Shown: positions 24,517 through 33,331, counted from the first letter of the stretch. The stretch is DNA of 64,000 bases from Gloeothece verrucosa PCC 7822 (GCF_000147335.1 NC_014501.1:6027621-6091620), one strand, 5' to 3'. Made by a program: numbers and translations. The notes: generated by a model from the letters alone, not told the origin.

Positions 24517-25155
24517 TTATTTTATATTTTTTGGCTTTTGCATCACTAACGAAATGAGCATCTCACTAATTTTAGATAAAGGCAGAACAAAATCAACTTT
24601 TCCAGTGGCAATGGCCGCCTTGGGCATCCCAAAAAATTCAGAGGTTTCCTGGTCTTGAGCGATCACTATCCCGCCCATGTTCTTGATGGTTTGGACTCCT
24701 AGAGAACCATCTTGGCCGGTGCCGGTGAGAACAACCGCGATCGCTCGCGTTTGATAATTCGTGGCGATGGAATTAAACAGAACATCCGCAGAGGGGCGCA
24801 CAAAATGTACTAAGGCGGCTTGATTAAGGGAGAGTTTCCCATCAGGGTTGACCAATAAATGATAATTAGATGGGGCGATATAGATATATCCTGGTTGAAG
24901 AAGCTCTCCTTCCTCAGCTTGCTTGACTGGTAAATGAGTACGCCGTTTCAAGATTTCCGGTAGAAAACTGCGATAGTGACGATCTAAATGTTGCAAGACG
25001 ATAACCGCCACTGGAAAATCAGCCGGCAGTTGAGAAATTACTTCTGAAAGTGCTTTTATTCCTCCGGCTGAGGCGGCTAAAGCAATCAGATCAAAGTTTG
25101 TCTTAGCCAACTTTAGCGGCTCGTTTTGTTCTTGATCTGGCTTCAAATTGTTCAC
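24517..25155 (-). CDS. CheB-type methylesterase lacking a receiver domain
   Basis: 212 residues, only the catalytic domain: Ser of the triad in ALAASAGGIKAL (about residue 28), His in VLQHLDRHY, and Asp in TGTGQDGSLG. The CheY-like regulatory domain of canonical CheB is absent. It starts with GTG. The CheR-PAS gene follows by about 130 bases on the same strand, so the two probably form an operon. No chemoreceptor, CheA or CheW is in the window. Confidence 0.88.
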   Translation of the reverse strand: MNNLKPDQEQNEPLKLAKTNFDLIALAASAGGIKALSEVISQLPADFPVAVIVLQHLDRHYRSFLPEILKRRTHLPVKQAEEGELLQPGYIYIAPSNYHLLVNPDGKLSLNQAALVHFVRPSADVLFNSIATNYQTRAIAVVLTGTGQDGSLGVQTIKNMGGIVIAQDQETSEFFGMPKAAIATGKVDFVLPLSKISEMLISLVMQKPKNIK

Positions 25156-25442
25156 ATTTCATTAATGGGTTACCTGGCTTGTTATATTTTAACAACCGAC
25201 CCGAAGTTTTGTTAATTAATCAGCAAAAATTTATAATTTATGGTATTGTCGCGGCAAAAACCTTTTTTCTCCAGACTTAACTTCGCTTATCCGCTAAGTT
25301 TGTGGGATGTTTTTTATAGCACGCTCAAATTTAATATTTTTTCCTTCATAAGAGAGATGAACAATTTGCTTAGAGGAAATACAATTAATATAAATTGATT
25401 TAGGTCAACTTGATTTTTTAATTTAGAGACGGTATTGATGAA

Positions 25443-25470
25443 GTCGCATAAAAAATGCGACCAATTTTTT
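25443..25470 (+). terminator. Intrinsic terminator without a gene (first)
   Basis: GTCGCAT and ATGCGAC (7 bp, perfect) around a five-A loop, then CAA and six T residues. Its upstream transcript is unknown. Confidence 0.6.
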
Positions 25471-25659
25471 GAACTAGCAGATTTTTAAGCCTCCCTTGAC
25501 TTATGACTTCGGTTCATTAAGTTTTCAGGTATTGAAAATCACCAAATAAGGCTAGTTTTTCCTTCACTAGACAGATGACAGTTAATTTTTGAGCAACTAT
25601 CCTATATGTAAGGTATAAGACCTCACCTATTAATTTTTAATAAGCCGTCGAATAGCTAT

Positions 25660-25686
25660 GTCGTCTTAAATAGACGACCGCTTTTT
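25660..25686 (+). terminator. Intrinsic terminator without a gene (second)
   Basis: GTCGTCT and AGACGAC (7 bp, perfect) around five bases, then CGC and five T residues. It lies 190 bases after the first orphan terminator, so a short transcript between the two is possible. Confidence 0.6.
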
Positions 25687-25884
25687 CCTTATTTATGTTC
25701 ATGCGAAATTGATTGACTTTATTTAGGGATTATGCTGATAATCGCCTGACAGTCAAGCCAGAAAGTATTCACCATTCACCAAGAAGTTGAGCGAGTAAAG
25801 TTAAGAGGACCTTAAATTTAGGTCAGGGCTTGAATTAAACCTCTAACAATTGAGCAATCTTAAAATTTAGGAGCAAATTGGGAA

Positions 25885-26082
25885 TTAATCAATGACCCAA
25901 AAGCCATTTCTACGCCAGTATTGCTCTTTTAGAGCTTCTTCTAGCTGTTCTTTAACAATTAGCTTCTGTTGTATAAGCAATTCTCCTAATTTTATCCGGT
26001 TGTAGGCTTGCTGATGAATGGCAGCATCTAGTTGCTCAGGAGAAATTAAGTGTTTCTGCATTAGTATCTGACCTATTAGCAT
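25885..26082 (-). CDS. MshEN-like mini-protein (two half-repeats)
   Basis: 65 residues made of two copies of the 24-residue MshEN/GspE-N helix motif: LIGQILMQKHLISPEQLDAA (residues 2-21) and KLGELLIQQKLIVKEQLEEA (31-50). In MshE-type ATPases this motif pair binds cyclic di-GMP. The end is WRRNGFWVID. Here the module stands alone with no ATPase. It may be a small c-di-GMP-responsive adaptor; that is inference from the motif only. Confidence 0.65.
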   Translation of the reverse strand: MLIGQILMQKHLISPEQLDAAIHQQAYNRIKLGELLIQQKLIVKEQLEEALKEQYWRRNGFWVID

Positions 26083-26205
26083 AAATTTAGTGAATGAGCA
26101 GAGAATTTCCTAGTTCTAAGATAGCAGGAGTTCCCGTAGGATTACCTTATTTTTTCTCAAACTTTAATAAGATTTTACTTAAATTTAACAAAAAATTCAT
26201 AAAAA

Positions 26206-27030
26206 TTAAATATTTTTAATGATTTTTAAAGCTTGTCTTAATAAAAATTGGTTGGAAGCGGCGATCACTTCAGTAGATTCACTGATCAAAGAATTTCCTG
26301 ACCAATCAGTAATGACTCCCCCTGCTCCTTGGACGATGGGCACTATAGCACAAAAATCATAAAAATGCAAATCAGCCTCTAAAATAATCATAGGCATAGC
26401 AGACCAACCAGAAGCTAAAGCCACGTAATTATAACAGTCACCGCCAAAAGCCGTCCGTTGACAGACTTGCCGTAATTTTTGGGCCACTTGTTGTTGTTCA
26501 TCGCTGATAAACATTAAAGGAGTGGTAGAAGTCAGACAAGCGTCAGCTAAATTTCCATAGCGATCATCCCGATAAGGATTGACCACAAGTTGACCATTAT
26601 AATAAGTGGGTTGTCCCTGTACACCCAACCACCTCTGTTGTAGAACCGGCTGATTAACCACACCGAGCAAAGGCCGATTACATTCAAGGTCCACTAAACC
26701 AATTAAAGTCCCAAAAATCGGCAACCCTTTGACAAAAGAAGAAGTGCCATCAATAGGATCGAGTACCCAAGCTTTGCCGCTACGAGAGGGAATATCTTCA
26801 CCTTCTTCGCGAATAATACCATCTTCGGGAGCCTCGGCTAAGATCATCTCAACCATCGCCTCTTCAGCTTGGCAATCAGCAATGGTAACAATAGAAGAAA
26901 CTTGCCCTAACTTAGTTTCTACCGGTAAAGAGGGTTGTCTAAAATAGCGGCAAATAATCTCTCCAGAAACATCAGCCAATTGATGAGCTAACTTAACTTT
27001 TTCTTCTAATGGATCAATATTCTGACTCAT
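26206..27030 (-). CDS. hisN: Inositol-phosphatase-family histidinol-phosphatase
   Basis: 274 residues of the IMPase fold. Metal-binding motifs are EEGEDIPS, LDPIDGTSSF (D-x-x-D-G-T) and the late YDFCAIVPIVQGAGG. Family members dephosphorylate inositol phosphate, fructose bisphosphate or histidinol phosphate. Its divergent placement 117 bases from hisB, with hisC nearby, favours the last reaction of that step (HisN type). Confidence 0.8.
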   Translation of the reverse strand: MSQNIDPLEEKVKLAHQLADVSGEIICRYFRQPSLPVETKLGQVSSIVTIADCQAEEAMVEMILAEAPEDGIIREEGEDIPSRSGKAWVLDPIDGTSSFVKGLPIFGTLIGLVDLECNRPLLGVVNQPVLQQRWLGVQGQPTYYNGQLVVNPYRDDRYGNLADACLTSTTPLMFISDEQQQVAQKLRQVCQRTAFGGDCYNYVALASGWSAMPMIILEADLHFYDFCAIVPIVQGAGGVITDWSGNSLISESTEVIAASNQFLLRQALKIIKNI

Positions 27031-27147
27031 AATGCCTGTATCCGAGAACCATAACTCAATATAACTCGCCTTCTACCTAAAATATCCTTTGCGATCTTTG
27101 CGTCTTTGCGCGAAAATCAATAATAGTAAATATCAAATCCCTAAGCA

Positions 27148-27792
27148 ATGCAAACCCGTAACCTGCAAGTCCCTGATTCTGAAAACGCCATCACCACAAT
27201 AGCCGGGCGAAGTGCCACTGTTAGCCGCACCACCAAAGAAACAGATGTACAAGTCAGCTTAAACTTAGACGGCCAGGGAAATTGCTGTGCAGCAACCGGA
27301 ATACCTTTTTTAGACCACATGATCCATCAAATCGCCTCTCACGGATTAATTGACTTAGAAGTGAGAGCAACAGGAGACTTAGAAATCGATGACCATCATA
27401 CCAATGAAGATGTAGGAATAACATTAGGACAAGCACTGTTTAAAGCATTAGGTGATCGCAAAGGAATTAGTCGTTTTGGTCATTTTATCGCGCCTTTAGA
27501 TGAAGCTTTAATCCAAGTGGCCTTAGACTTTTCAGGACGGCCTCATCTGAGTTATGGGTTACAAATTCCGGGCCAGCGCGTCGGCACTTATGACACCGAG
27601 TTAGTGAGAGAATTTTTTGTCGCCCTAGTCAATCATACTCAAATGACTTTACACATACGACAGTTAGACGGAATCAACTCTCATCATATTATTGAAGCAA
27701 CTTTTAAAGCCTTTGCCAGAGCAATGCGAATGGCCATAGAAATCGATCCTCGTCGTGCAGATGCTATTCCCAGTTCCAAGGGGGTTTTGTAA
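27148..27792 (+). CDS. hisB: Imidazoleglycerol-phosphate dehydratase
   Basis: 214 residues: two similar halves with the Mn-binding motifs FLDHMIHQIASHG and DDHHTNED in the first, and NSHHIIEATFKAFARAMR in the second. It makes imidazole acetol-phosphate in histidine synthesis. The stop is directly followed by the ATG of the Uma2 gene with no gap, so these are co-transcribed. Confidence 0.97.
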   Translation: MQTRNLQVPDSENAITTIAGRSATVSRTTKETDVQVSLNLDGQGNCCAATGIPFLDHMIHQIASHGLIDLEVRATGDLEIDDHHTNEDVGITLGQALFKALGDRKGISRFGHFIAPLDEALIQVALDFSGRPHLSYGLQIPGQRVGTYDTELVREFFVALVNHTQMTLHIRQLDGINSHHIIEATFKAFARAMRMAIEIDPRRADAIPSSKGVL

Positions 27793-28431
27793 ATGAGTCA
27801 ATTAAAAACGGTTATCCCTACAGATACCTGGTTCAACACCACTTGGCAAGACTATCTAGAAATTCTTGAACCAATCGAAGGAGAAAAGGGGAAATCTTAT
27901 TATTACAAAGGAAAATCTAGGCTAGAAATGTCACCGTTAGGCAATGATCATGGAAGAGATCATCTAATTATTATTATTGCTGTTAGCCTGTTTGCCAGTT
28001 TGCGAGGCATTCCTATTAATGGTACGGATAACTGTACCTACCGAAAAACGGGAACCCATCAGATGCAGCCTGATGTATCTTATTACATTGGGGATAAAGC
28101 TAATATAATCCCTTGGGGCACTTCCATTGTCGATTTAGATGTTTATCCCCCACCGGATTTAGTGATCGAGGTGGCGAATACTTCTCTTGCTGATGATAAA
28201 GGAGAAAAGCGGCTCTTATATGAAGATTTAAACATACAAGAATATTGGATCGTCGATGTTCAAAATTTAGAAATTATTGCTTTTAAAATTGTGGATGGAG
28301 GTAGTAAGCGAATCACGGATTCTCAAGTTTTGCCGGGTTTAGCGATGTCTCTGTTAGAAGAAACTTTACAGCGCACACGTCACAATGATCAAAGTCAGGT
28401 GATTAATGGGTTTTTATCTCAATTACGTTAA
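27793..28431 (+). CDS. Uma2-family endonuclease-like protein (DUF820)
   Basis: 212 residues. The PD-(D/E)XK-like core is visible as QPDVSYYI, then PPDLVIEVANTSLADDKGEKRLLY and IQEYWIVD, with acid and Lys in the usual order. Uma2 proteins are very numerous in cyanobacteria and their job is unsettled. It begins at the base after the hisB stop and lies 64 bases before hisC, so it interrupts a his gene pair. Confidence 0.9.
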   Translation: MSQLKTVIPTDTWFNTTWQDYLEILEPIEGEKGKSYYYKGKSRLEMSPLGNDHGRDHLIIIIAVSLFASLRGIPINGTDNCTYRKTGTHQMQPDVSYYIGDKANIIPWGTSIVDLDVYPPPDLVIEVANTSLADDKGEKRLLYEDLNIQEYWIVDVQNLEIIAFKIVDGGSKRITDSQVLPGLAMSLLEETLQRTRHNDQSQVINGFLSQLR

Positions 28432-28495
28432 GTTTTTCTCGCGCCAAGGCCGTCAAGCAGAAATGGTTAGTTAACTATCAAGAATTGGAATTAAG

Positions 28496-29545
28496 ATGAT
28501 ATTACCTACAAGAGACTGTGTTTTTCAAACCCCCGGCTATGTCCCCGGAGAACAACCCCAAACCACTGATTTTATTAAATTAAATACTAATGAGAATCCT
28601 TATCCTCCCCCGTCAGAAATTTTTGAGGTTTTACAAGGTGAGTTATCGAAAGTAAGACTTTATCCCGATCCGGTTTCTACTCAATTACGCAAAGCCGCCG
28701 CTCGAGTTTTTGGCGTATCTCATGAACAAATTTTGGCAGGTAATGGTTCTGATGATATTCTCAATATTGCTCTACGAACGTTTGTTAATCCTGGGGAAAC
28801 GGTGGCTTTTTTAGATTTAACTTATTCGTTATATGAAACCATTACTCGGGTTCATGGTGCTGCTATTAAAACATTTCCTACTAATGAAAAATTTGAATTA
28901 GATCGTCCTCTCATTTGTCCCGAGGCAAAATTAATTTTTCTCGCTTCTCCTAATCCTCCAGTGGGTCAACATTTAAACCGAGATTATCTGGAAGAAACTT
29001 GTCAAAAAGCGGCAGGCGTTGTTTTAATTGATGAAGCTTATGTAGATTTTTCGGCTGAGAATCATCTCGATTTTTTGGCAAAATATGACAATGTGATTAT
29101 CTCTCGTACTATGTCAAAGAGTTATAGTTTGGCGGGAATGCGCGTAGGATTTGGCATCGCTTCAATTCCGATTATTGAACAAATGGATAAGGTACGAGAT
29201 TCTTATAATTTAGATCGTCTTGCTCAAGCTTTAGGAACAGCCGCCTTTGAATCTTATCAGTATTTCCAGCAAGTTTGGGCGAAGGTTTGTCAAACGCGAG
29301 AAAGGTTAATCAAATCTCTTAAAGAATTAGGCTTTTTTGTGTTTGACTCAGACTCAAATTTTGTTTTAGCTTCTGCTGAATGGATAGCCGCATCGGAGTT
29401 ATATAGTCAACTGAAAGACCAAAAAGTTTTGGTCAGATATTTTAAGCATCCCCGTATTAGTAATTATGTCAGAATTTCTATCGGCACTGATGAAGAGATA
29501 GACCGTTTGTTAGAAGCCATCACTCAAATTAAAATGAGTCATTAG
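28496..29545 (+). CDS. hisC: Histidinol-phosphate aminotransferase
   Basis: 349 residues, class I/II aminotransferase. The PLP-binding region includes NENPYPPP at the start, GNGSDDIL, LIDEAYVDFS, and SRTMSKSYSLAGMRVGFG with the Schiff-base Lys (about residue 208). It converts imidazole acetol-phosphate to histidinol phosphate. Its downstream flank is a STRR array, then a mobile element. Confidence 0.94.
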   Translation: MILPTRDCVFQTPGYVPGEQPQTTDFIKLNTNENPYPPPSEIFEVLQGELSKVRLYPDPVSTQLRKAAARVFGVSHEQILAGNGSDDILNIALRTFVNPGETVAFLDLTYSLYETITRVHGAAIKTFPTNEKFELDRPLICPEAKLIFLASPNPPVGQHLNRDYLEETCQKAAGVVLIDEAYVDFSAENHLDFLAKYDNVIISRTMSKSYSLAGMRVGFGIASIPIIEQMDKVRDSYNLDRLAQALGTAAFESYQYFQQVWAKVCQTRERLIKSLKELGFFVFDSDSNFVLASAEWIAASELYSQLKDQKVLVRYFKHPRISNYVRISIGTDEEIDRLLEAITQIKMSH

Positions 29546-29650
29546 TCGTGAGTCATCGGTCATTAGTGAGGAGGTAAATATTATTAGCTATTAATGATAT
29601 TTACCCAGAGTAAAATTTATGGGTTAGTTATTACAGTTATTAAGGATTTC

Positions 29651-29699
29651 TAATAACTAATGACTAATGACTAATGACTAATAACTAATGACTAATAAC
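29651..29699. repeat. STRR heptamer array at the left of the mobile element
   Basis: Seven head-to-tail heptamers TAAT(G/A)AC. The same family occurs at 31891-31911 on the other side of the element and again at 63.2-63.4 kb. Short tandemly repeated heptamers are a hallmark of cyanobacterial intergenic DNA. Confidence 0.85.
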
Positions 29700-29730
29700 T
29701 AATTTGGACTTTGGACAAAAGAAAAAAATA

Positions 29731-29753
29731 ATTAGCGTAAATATTACGCTAAT
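29731..29753. repeat. Subterminal palindrome, left copy
   Basis: ATTAGCGTAA and TTACGCTAAT, perfect 10-base arms around ATA. It lies 94 bases after the transposase stop codon. Shares its core with the copies at 31311 and 31839. Confidence 0.85.
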
Positions 29754-29846
29754 ATAAAATTGACAATATTCCCTCTACCTCAGCCGGTAAAAATTGCTGA
29801 GTAATCGGAAAAAGAACAGCTTACTTGGCGATTTGAAAGTCCGCTT

Positions 29847-31310
29847 TTACTTGTTCAGTTTATTTTTTTGTCTTTTTTTGATAACTTGATGGCGAGTTCG
29901 TGGGACTTGTTTATAACCTTTAATACGTCCAGAGGAATAACCCCGACGTTTGGGAGAAGAGGCAAATGTGCCCAATGTTGAAATTATTCGCTCAAAATCT
30001 CTTTGAACTAAACTAGGAGAAATTTTAATTAATTCATTGGTTTTTAAATACTGTTCCCAAGGGCGGGGCAAAACAACAGCTAATTTTCTAGCCGCCCATA
30101 AATTTACATAAGCCAATAGTGTTAATTTGAACCAGTTTTCTTCGTGCCTTACATCGGGAGTAGAATAGGCTGTCATTAATAATTTCTGTTTACTAAATCT
30201 GAAAAAATGTTCAATATCATAACGTTGTCGGTAAGATTGATAGCAATCAATCAGACTTAACTCTTCACGGCGAGAACCGATGACTATAAGCCACATAGGC
30301 TGCCAAACAGCATTATTAACTTCATCAGTGATGAGAATTTGTAGTAAAGTAAAAGGATAACTGTTCATTTTATAATTTTTATTTCCTCTCATTAACATCT
30401 GTTTCCATGCGGAAATTGTAGTGGTCAGTTGACGACCTGTTTTAGTAGTAAAGACGCATTGAGTAACTTCATTGGGTTGAGTCCAAGTGTTCTCATCTTT
30501 TAGGTCAAATTTATCCCCGTACCAACGGGGATGTCCCGACTTTTTTTGAGTAGTTATTTTCTCAATAAATTGTCTATAAAAAACCCGATTACTTCTGACT
30601 CGCGTAATAGTAACTAAGTTTTTATAATTGACTTGTTCGCCGATAAAATCTCGTTGACTATAAAAATTATCAGCGACTAAAACTGATAACTCTTGTCTTG
30701 AAAACGAAGAGCTTTCAAAAATTTCTTTAAGTTGTTTATTGCCCACATTCGCTGCTTTATCGTTACTCGGTACTCTTTCTCCTGATAAAGGAACTGCCCA
30801 AGGCTTATTACCTGTTATTGTTGGGTCAGGTAAAGCGCAGATAACTGAGTAAGTATGTCCAATATTTATGGGTTTATTTCCTTTAATAGGATTAGGATAA
30901 TGGATAAATTTTTTATCAGCTAATACCGGTGAATACGGTCGTTGATAAGGAGTTGTATCTATTGCAAATAAGTTAAAATGTCGGGATTGAGATAATGGTA
31001 TAGTAAGAGAAACTGCCTTGAGTAAATCTTTAATTTGTTTTAAGTATTCATCCTCAGTATCCTCAGTTTGATAAGGAAAAAATTCTTGAATTCCTTTATA
31101 TAAACTGTTATAATTTCGTCTAAACAAGGGATTAAGAGATAATTCCACTACTGATGTTGCTTGTTGATTACTGGAGAGTGCATCTATCAACTCTATGAGA
31201 GACTCTTTTCTGGCTTTAAGCCCATTAAAAAGATTTTCCCTCCAACGACGAAACTCTTTAATTGCCTTTTCAGTTTCTTGATTTTTCATGGTCATTACTA
31301 ACTTTTTCAA
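29847..31310 (-). CDS. DDE-superfamily transposase
   Basis: 487 residues, apparently intact. The first catalytic Asp is probably in NLFAIDTTPY (about residue 120), the next in SVLVADNFYSQRDF, and the Glu in a late RQRYDIEHFFRFSKQKLL helix (Y-x-x-R-x-x-I-E-H-F-F pattern, typical of IS4/IS701-like enzymes). The C terminus is basic (RTRHQVIKKRQKNKLNK). A closely related set is known in cyanobacteria as the NF041680-type transposase; that family name is from memory. The start lies at the middle palindrome. Confidence 0.8.
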   Translation of the reverse strand: MKKLVMTMKNQETEKAIKEFRRWRENLFNGLKARKESLIELIDALSSNQQATSVVELSLNPLFRRNYNSLYKGIQEFFPYQTEDTEDEYLKQIKDLLKAVSLTIPLSQSRHFNLFAIDTTPYQRPYSPVLADKKFIHYPNPIKGNKPINIGHTYSVICALPDPTITGNKPWAVPLSGERVPSNDKAANVGNKQLKEIFESSSFSRQELSVLVADNFYSQRDFIGEQVNYKNLVTITRVRSNRVFYRQFIEKITTQKKSGHPRWYGDKFDLKDENTWTQPNEVTQCVFTTKTGRQLTTTISAWKQMLMRGNKNYKMNSYPFTLLQILITDEVNNAVWQPMWLIVIGSRREELSLIDCYQSYRQRYDIEHFFRFSKQKLLMTAYSTPDVRHEENWFKLTLLAYVNLWAARKLAVVLPRPWEQYLKTNELIKISPSLVQRDFERIISTLGTFASSPKRRGYSSGRIKGYKQVPRTRHQVIKKRQKNKLNK

Positions 31311-31337
31311 ATATTAGCGTAATATATACGCTAATAT
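31311..31337. repeat. Middle palindrome, at the transposase start
   Basis: ATATTAGCGTA and TACGCTAATAT, 11-base arms around 5 bases, directly upstream of the transposase. It may be the true right end of the autonomous element or an operator for its transposase. Confidence 0.85.
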
Positions 31338-31369
31338 AAAGGGAGGTCAATAGTTTCTCAAGATGTCAA

Positions 31370-31807
31370 ATGGATTCCCAAAATTGTCTGAAAACCAATC
31401 AAGACCCGACCCGAAGAGCTAGACAAATTAAAAACCTAATCCGCAAATTTAAGCAAAAAATTCAGAAGATTCAAAACGAAGGAGAAGTCGCTCCCCCTAA
31501 TTGTCATATTATTCGTTACCAAGTTACCCTTTCATCAAAAAATCTATTGGTATTATAAACTACAAGCCGCCGAACCTATCTTTACACGAGCCACTGACAG
31601 CCAAAAAAAAACGCTTAGATGTATATTTAGGTAAAGCTGGCAGTGAAGCTCATATTGATGCAATAGAGAAATTAACAAGAAGAGATCTTATTGATGAGTT
31701 AGAAAGGGTTATTAATTCTCTTCTGTGAAAGCTACTTGGATATTTATTTTGGAGGAGAAGTAGAAACCGACTCTTCCTATTGTACAGAAGAATTAAAAGA
31801 TGATTGA
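31370..31807 (+). pseudogene. Frameshifted passenger gene of the element
   Basis: The translated pieces can be read as one protein in three or more frames: RRARQIKNLIRKFKQKIQKIQ ... CHIIRYQV (frame 1, from 31370), IYWYYKLQAAEPIFTRATDS (frame 2), LGKAGSEAHIDAIEKL...LIDELERVI (frame 3, to 31728), then SYLDIYFGGEVE...KDD to TGA at 31807 (frame shifted again). The first two breaks coincide with A-runs. A conserved family of about 145 residues is common around repeats in Cyanothece-like genomes; function unknown. ATG with GGGAGG upstream at 31370. Confidence 0.6.
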
Positions 31808-31838
31808 TTTTTTTGCCGCTTCTCAAAAAAAACTTTTT

Positions 31839-31863
31839 AATTAGCGTATTTTTTACGCTAATT
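31839..31863. repeat. Subterminal palindrome, right copy
   Basis: AATTAGCGTA and TACGCTAATT, 10-base arms around five T residues, 32 bases after the passenger relic. Confidence 0.85.
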
Positions 31864-31890
31864 AATTTTCTCCTTTGTCCAAAGTCCAAA

Positions 31891-31911
31891 ACTAATAACT
31901 AATGACAAATA
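31891..31911. repeat. STRR heptamers at the right of the mobile element
   Basis: ACTAATA-ACTAATG-ACAAATA: three heptamers of the same family as 29651-29699, directly after the right terminal repeat. The element thus sits inside a STRR tract. Confidence 0.7.
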
Positions 31912-32008
31912 AGCGTCAACTGTCTTAAGATATAGGTAAAAAGACATTCCCATTTTTTGGGGAAACAAGCTAAACTGATAACTATTCTAGGTCTTGTCAG
32001 AACAATAT

Positions 32009-33208
32009 ATGACAAAAATCCTGATTCTCTATTCTTCGTTAGGAGACGGACACCTCAATGCCGCTAAAGCATTATATGAGGCTTTTTCCCAAAATCCAGA
32101 AGTAGAAGTCCGTATTGAAGATGCTTTAGATTATGCGAGCGCTCTTTATCGTAATACCATTATTCAACTTTATAAACAGTTAAGTGAAAAAGTTCCTCTT
32201 TTGTATAGAGCTTATTATGAAGGTACAGATACCACTGATTTAGAAACCTCTTTGGATGATAATCTCTCCGTCGCTAAACTCGAACGCCTCTTTTTTAATA
32301 AATTAGAACAATTAGTCATCGAATTTGCCCCAGATGCCATTGTTTCTGTACAACAAATTCCCGGACGATTAATTCAATTAGTAGAAGAAAAAAATCAACT
32401 CGCCATCCCCCATTATGTCGTGATTACTGATGTTATTGCCCACAGTAGTTGGCTTAATTATGGCATAAATGCTTATTTCATTCCCAGTCAATTAACCGCT
32501 AATGTTTTGATTCAACGGGGTGCAGATCCCTCTCTATTTCAGGTAACCGGTATTCCGGTCAAATTAGAGATTATCAAACCCAAAACCCAAGCTGAGGTAA
32601 GATTAAAACATAATCTGCCGCTAAACACTCCTGTGGTCACTGTCTTTGGTGGTGGACTCAATTCTAAACGAGTTCGCACGATGGTGTCAGAATTGCTGAG
32701 TCTGCTTTCAGAAGCAATGATTATAGTCGCCGCAGGACGAAATGAAACCTTACTCGAAGTATTAGAAGATCTTGAGGAAACCGAACAGGTTCAACTGCGA
32801 AAATTAGGACTTATTGACTATGTTGATGATTTAATTGTGGCCAGTGATTTAATTATTACTAAAGCCGGGGGACTCATTACCAGCGAGATCCTCGCTAGAA
32901 ATACACCGATGATCATTGTTGATCCTATTCCAGGACAAGAAGAACAAAATGCTGATGTGATCACGATTGCCGGTGCAGGAATACAATTAAGATTGATAGA
33001 AATGGTAGGGCCTGCTGTGGAGTATTTACTCAAAGACAGAGAACGTCTAGCACAAATGCGTCAAGTGGCCGAAAAAGTAGGTCAACCTCGGGCGGCCCTT
33101 AATATTGCTGAATATATTCTCAATAATATTGTTTCTCAGACCGTTTCTGAAGTATCATTAATAAATGTAGAAACGGTTCAAAATTCAGAATTATCAATTC
33201 AAACTTAA
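32009..33208 (+). CDS. GT28 glycosyltransferase, MGDG-synthase-like
   Basis: About 399 residues from ATG 32009 (a TTG at 31994 also stays in frame). N-terminal domain motif ILYSSLGDGHLNAAKAL matches monogalactosyldiacylglycerol-synthase/MurG-type enzymes; the C-terminal UDP-sugar site is SDLIITKAGGLITSEIL followed by MIIVDPIPGQEEQNAD. Plant MGDs have this architecture. Cyanobacteria normally make MGDG through a glucolipid and an epimerase, so the lipid product of this gene is open. It is 123 bases before a GH1 glycosidase gene on the same strand. Confidence 0.8.
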   Translation: MTKILILYSSLGDGHLNAAKALYEAFSQNPEVEVRIEDALDYASALYRNTIIQLYKQLSEKVPLLYRAYYEGTDTTDLETSLDDNLSVAKLERLFFNKLEQLVIEFAPDAIVSVQQIPGRLIQLVEEKNQLAIPHYVVITDVIAHSSWLNYGINAYFIPSQLTANVLIQRGADPSLFQVTGIPVKLEIIKPKTQAEVRLKHNLPLNTPVVTVFGGGLNSKRVRTMVSELLSLLSEAMIIVAAGRNETLLEVLEDLEETEQVQLRKLGLIDYVDDLIVASDLIITKAGGLITSEILARNTPMIIVDPIPGQEEQNADVITIAGAGIQLRLIEMVGPAVEYLLKDRERLAQMRQVAEKVGQPRAALNIAEYILNNIVSQTVSEVSLINVETVQNSELSIQT

Positions 33209-33331
33209 TGCAATTAATGAGAAAATTTCGTCAAAAATCCAATTTTTTTTGACGCTAAAAATCTTGGGGATAAGTTTCCCTAAACTAGGCTGGAACGTTC
33301 TTAATTTTCAAGGAAAAAACACTCAATAATT

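Larger units (their letters stand above)
25156..25884. other. 729-base gene-free region with two plus-strand terminators
   Basis: No protein-coding frame of any quality was found on either strand, yet two intrinsic terminators (25443-25470 and 25660-25686) face the plus strand. The nearest plus-strand gene upstream is smpB, which ends at 22501. The region also holds the promoter of the minus-strand cheB. It may encode one or two small RNAs. Confidence 0.55.
29703..31890. mobile_element. Insertion element with transposase and decayed passenger
   Basis: The outer ends are inverted 17-mers: TTTGGACTTTGGACAAA at 29703-29719 and its complement at 31874-31890. Just inside each end, and once in the middle, is a related palindrome (TTAGCGTA ... 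TACGCTAA). The transposase runs leftward from the middle palindrome; right of it is a frameshifted passenger gene. Both flanks are STRR heptamers. Alternatively the transposon is only 29731-31337 (outer palindromes as ends) and the rest is a non-autonomous relative; TTTGGAC could be STRR rather than a true terminal repeat. Confidence 0.6.

Noticed and set aside
27793..28431. Uma2 gene as part of the histidine pathway
   Set aside because: Position between hisB and hisC suggests co-transcription only; DUF820 proteins occur everywhere in cyanobacteria.
29651..29699. CRISPR-like array
   Set aside because: Units are seven bases without spacers; they are STRR heptamers, as are those at 63231 and 63369.
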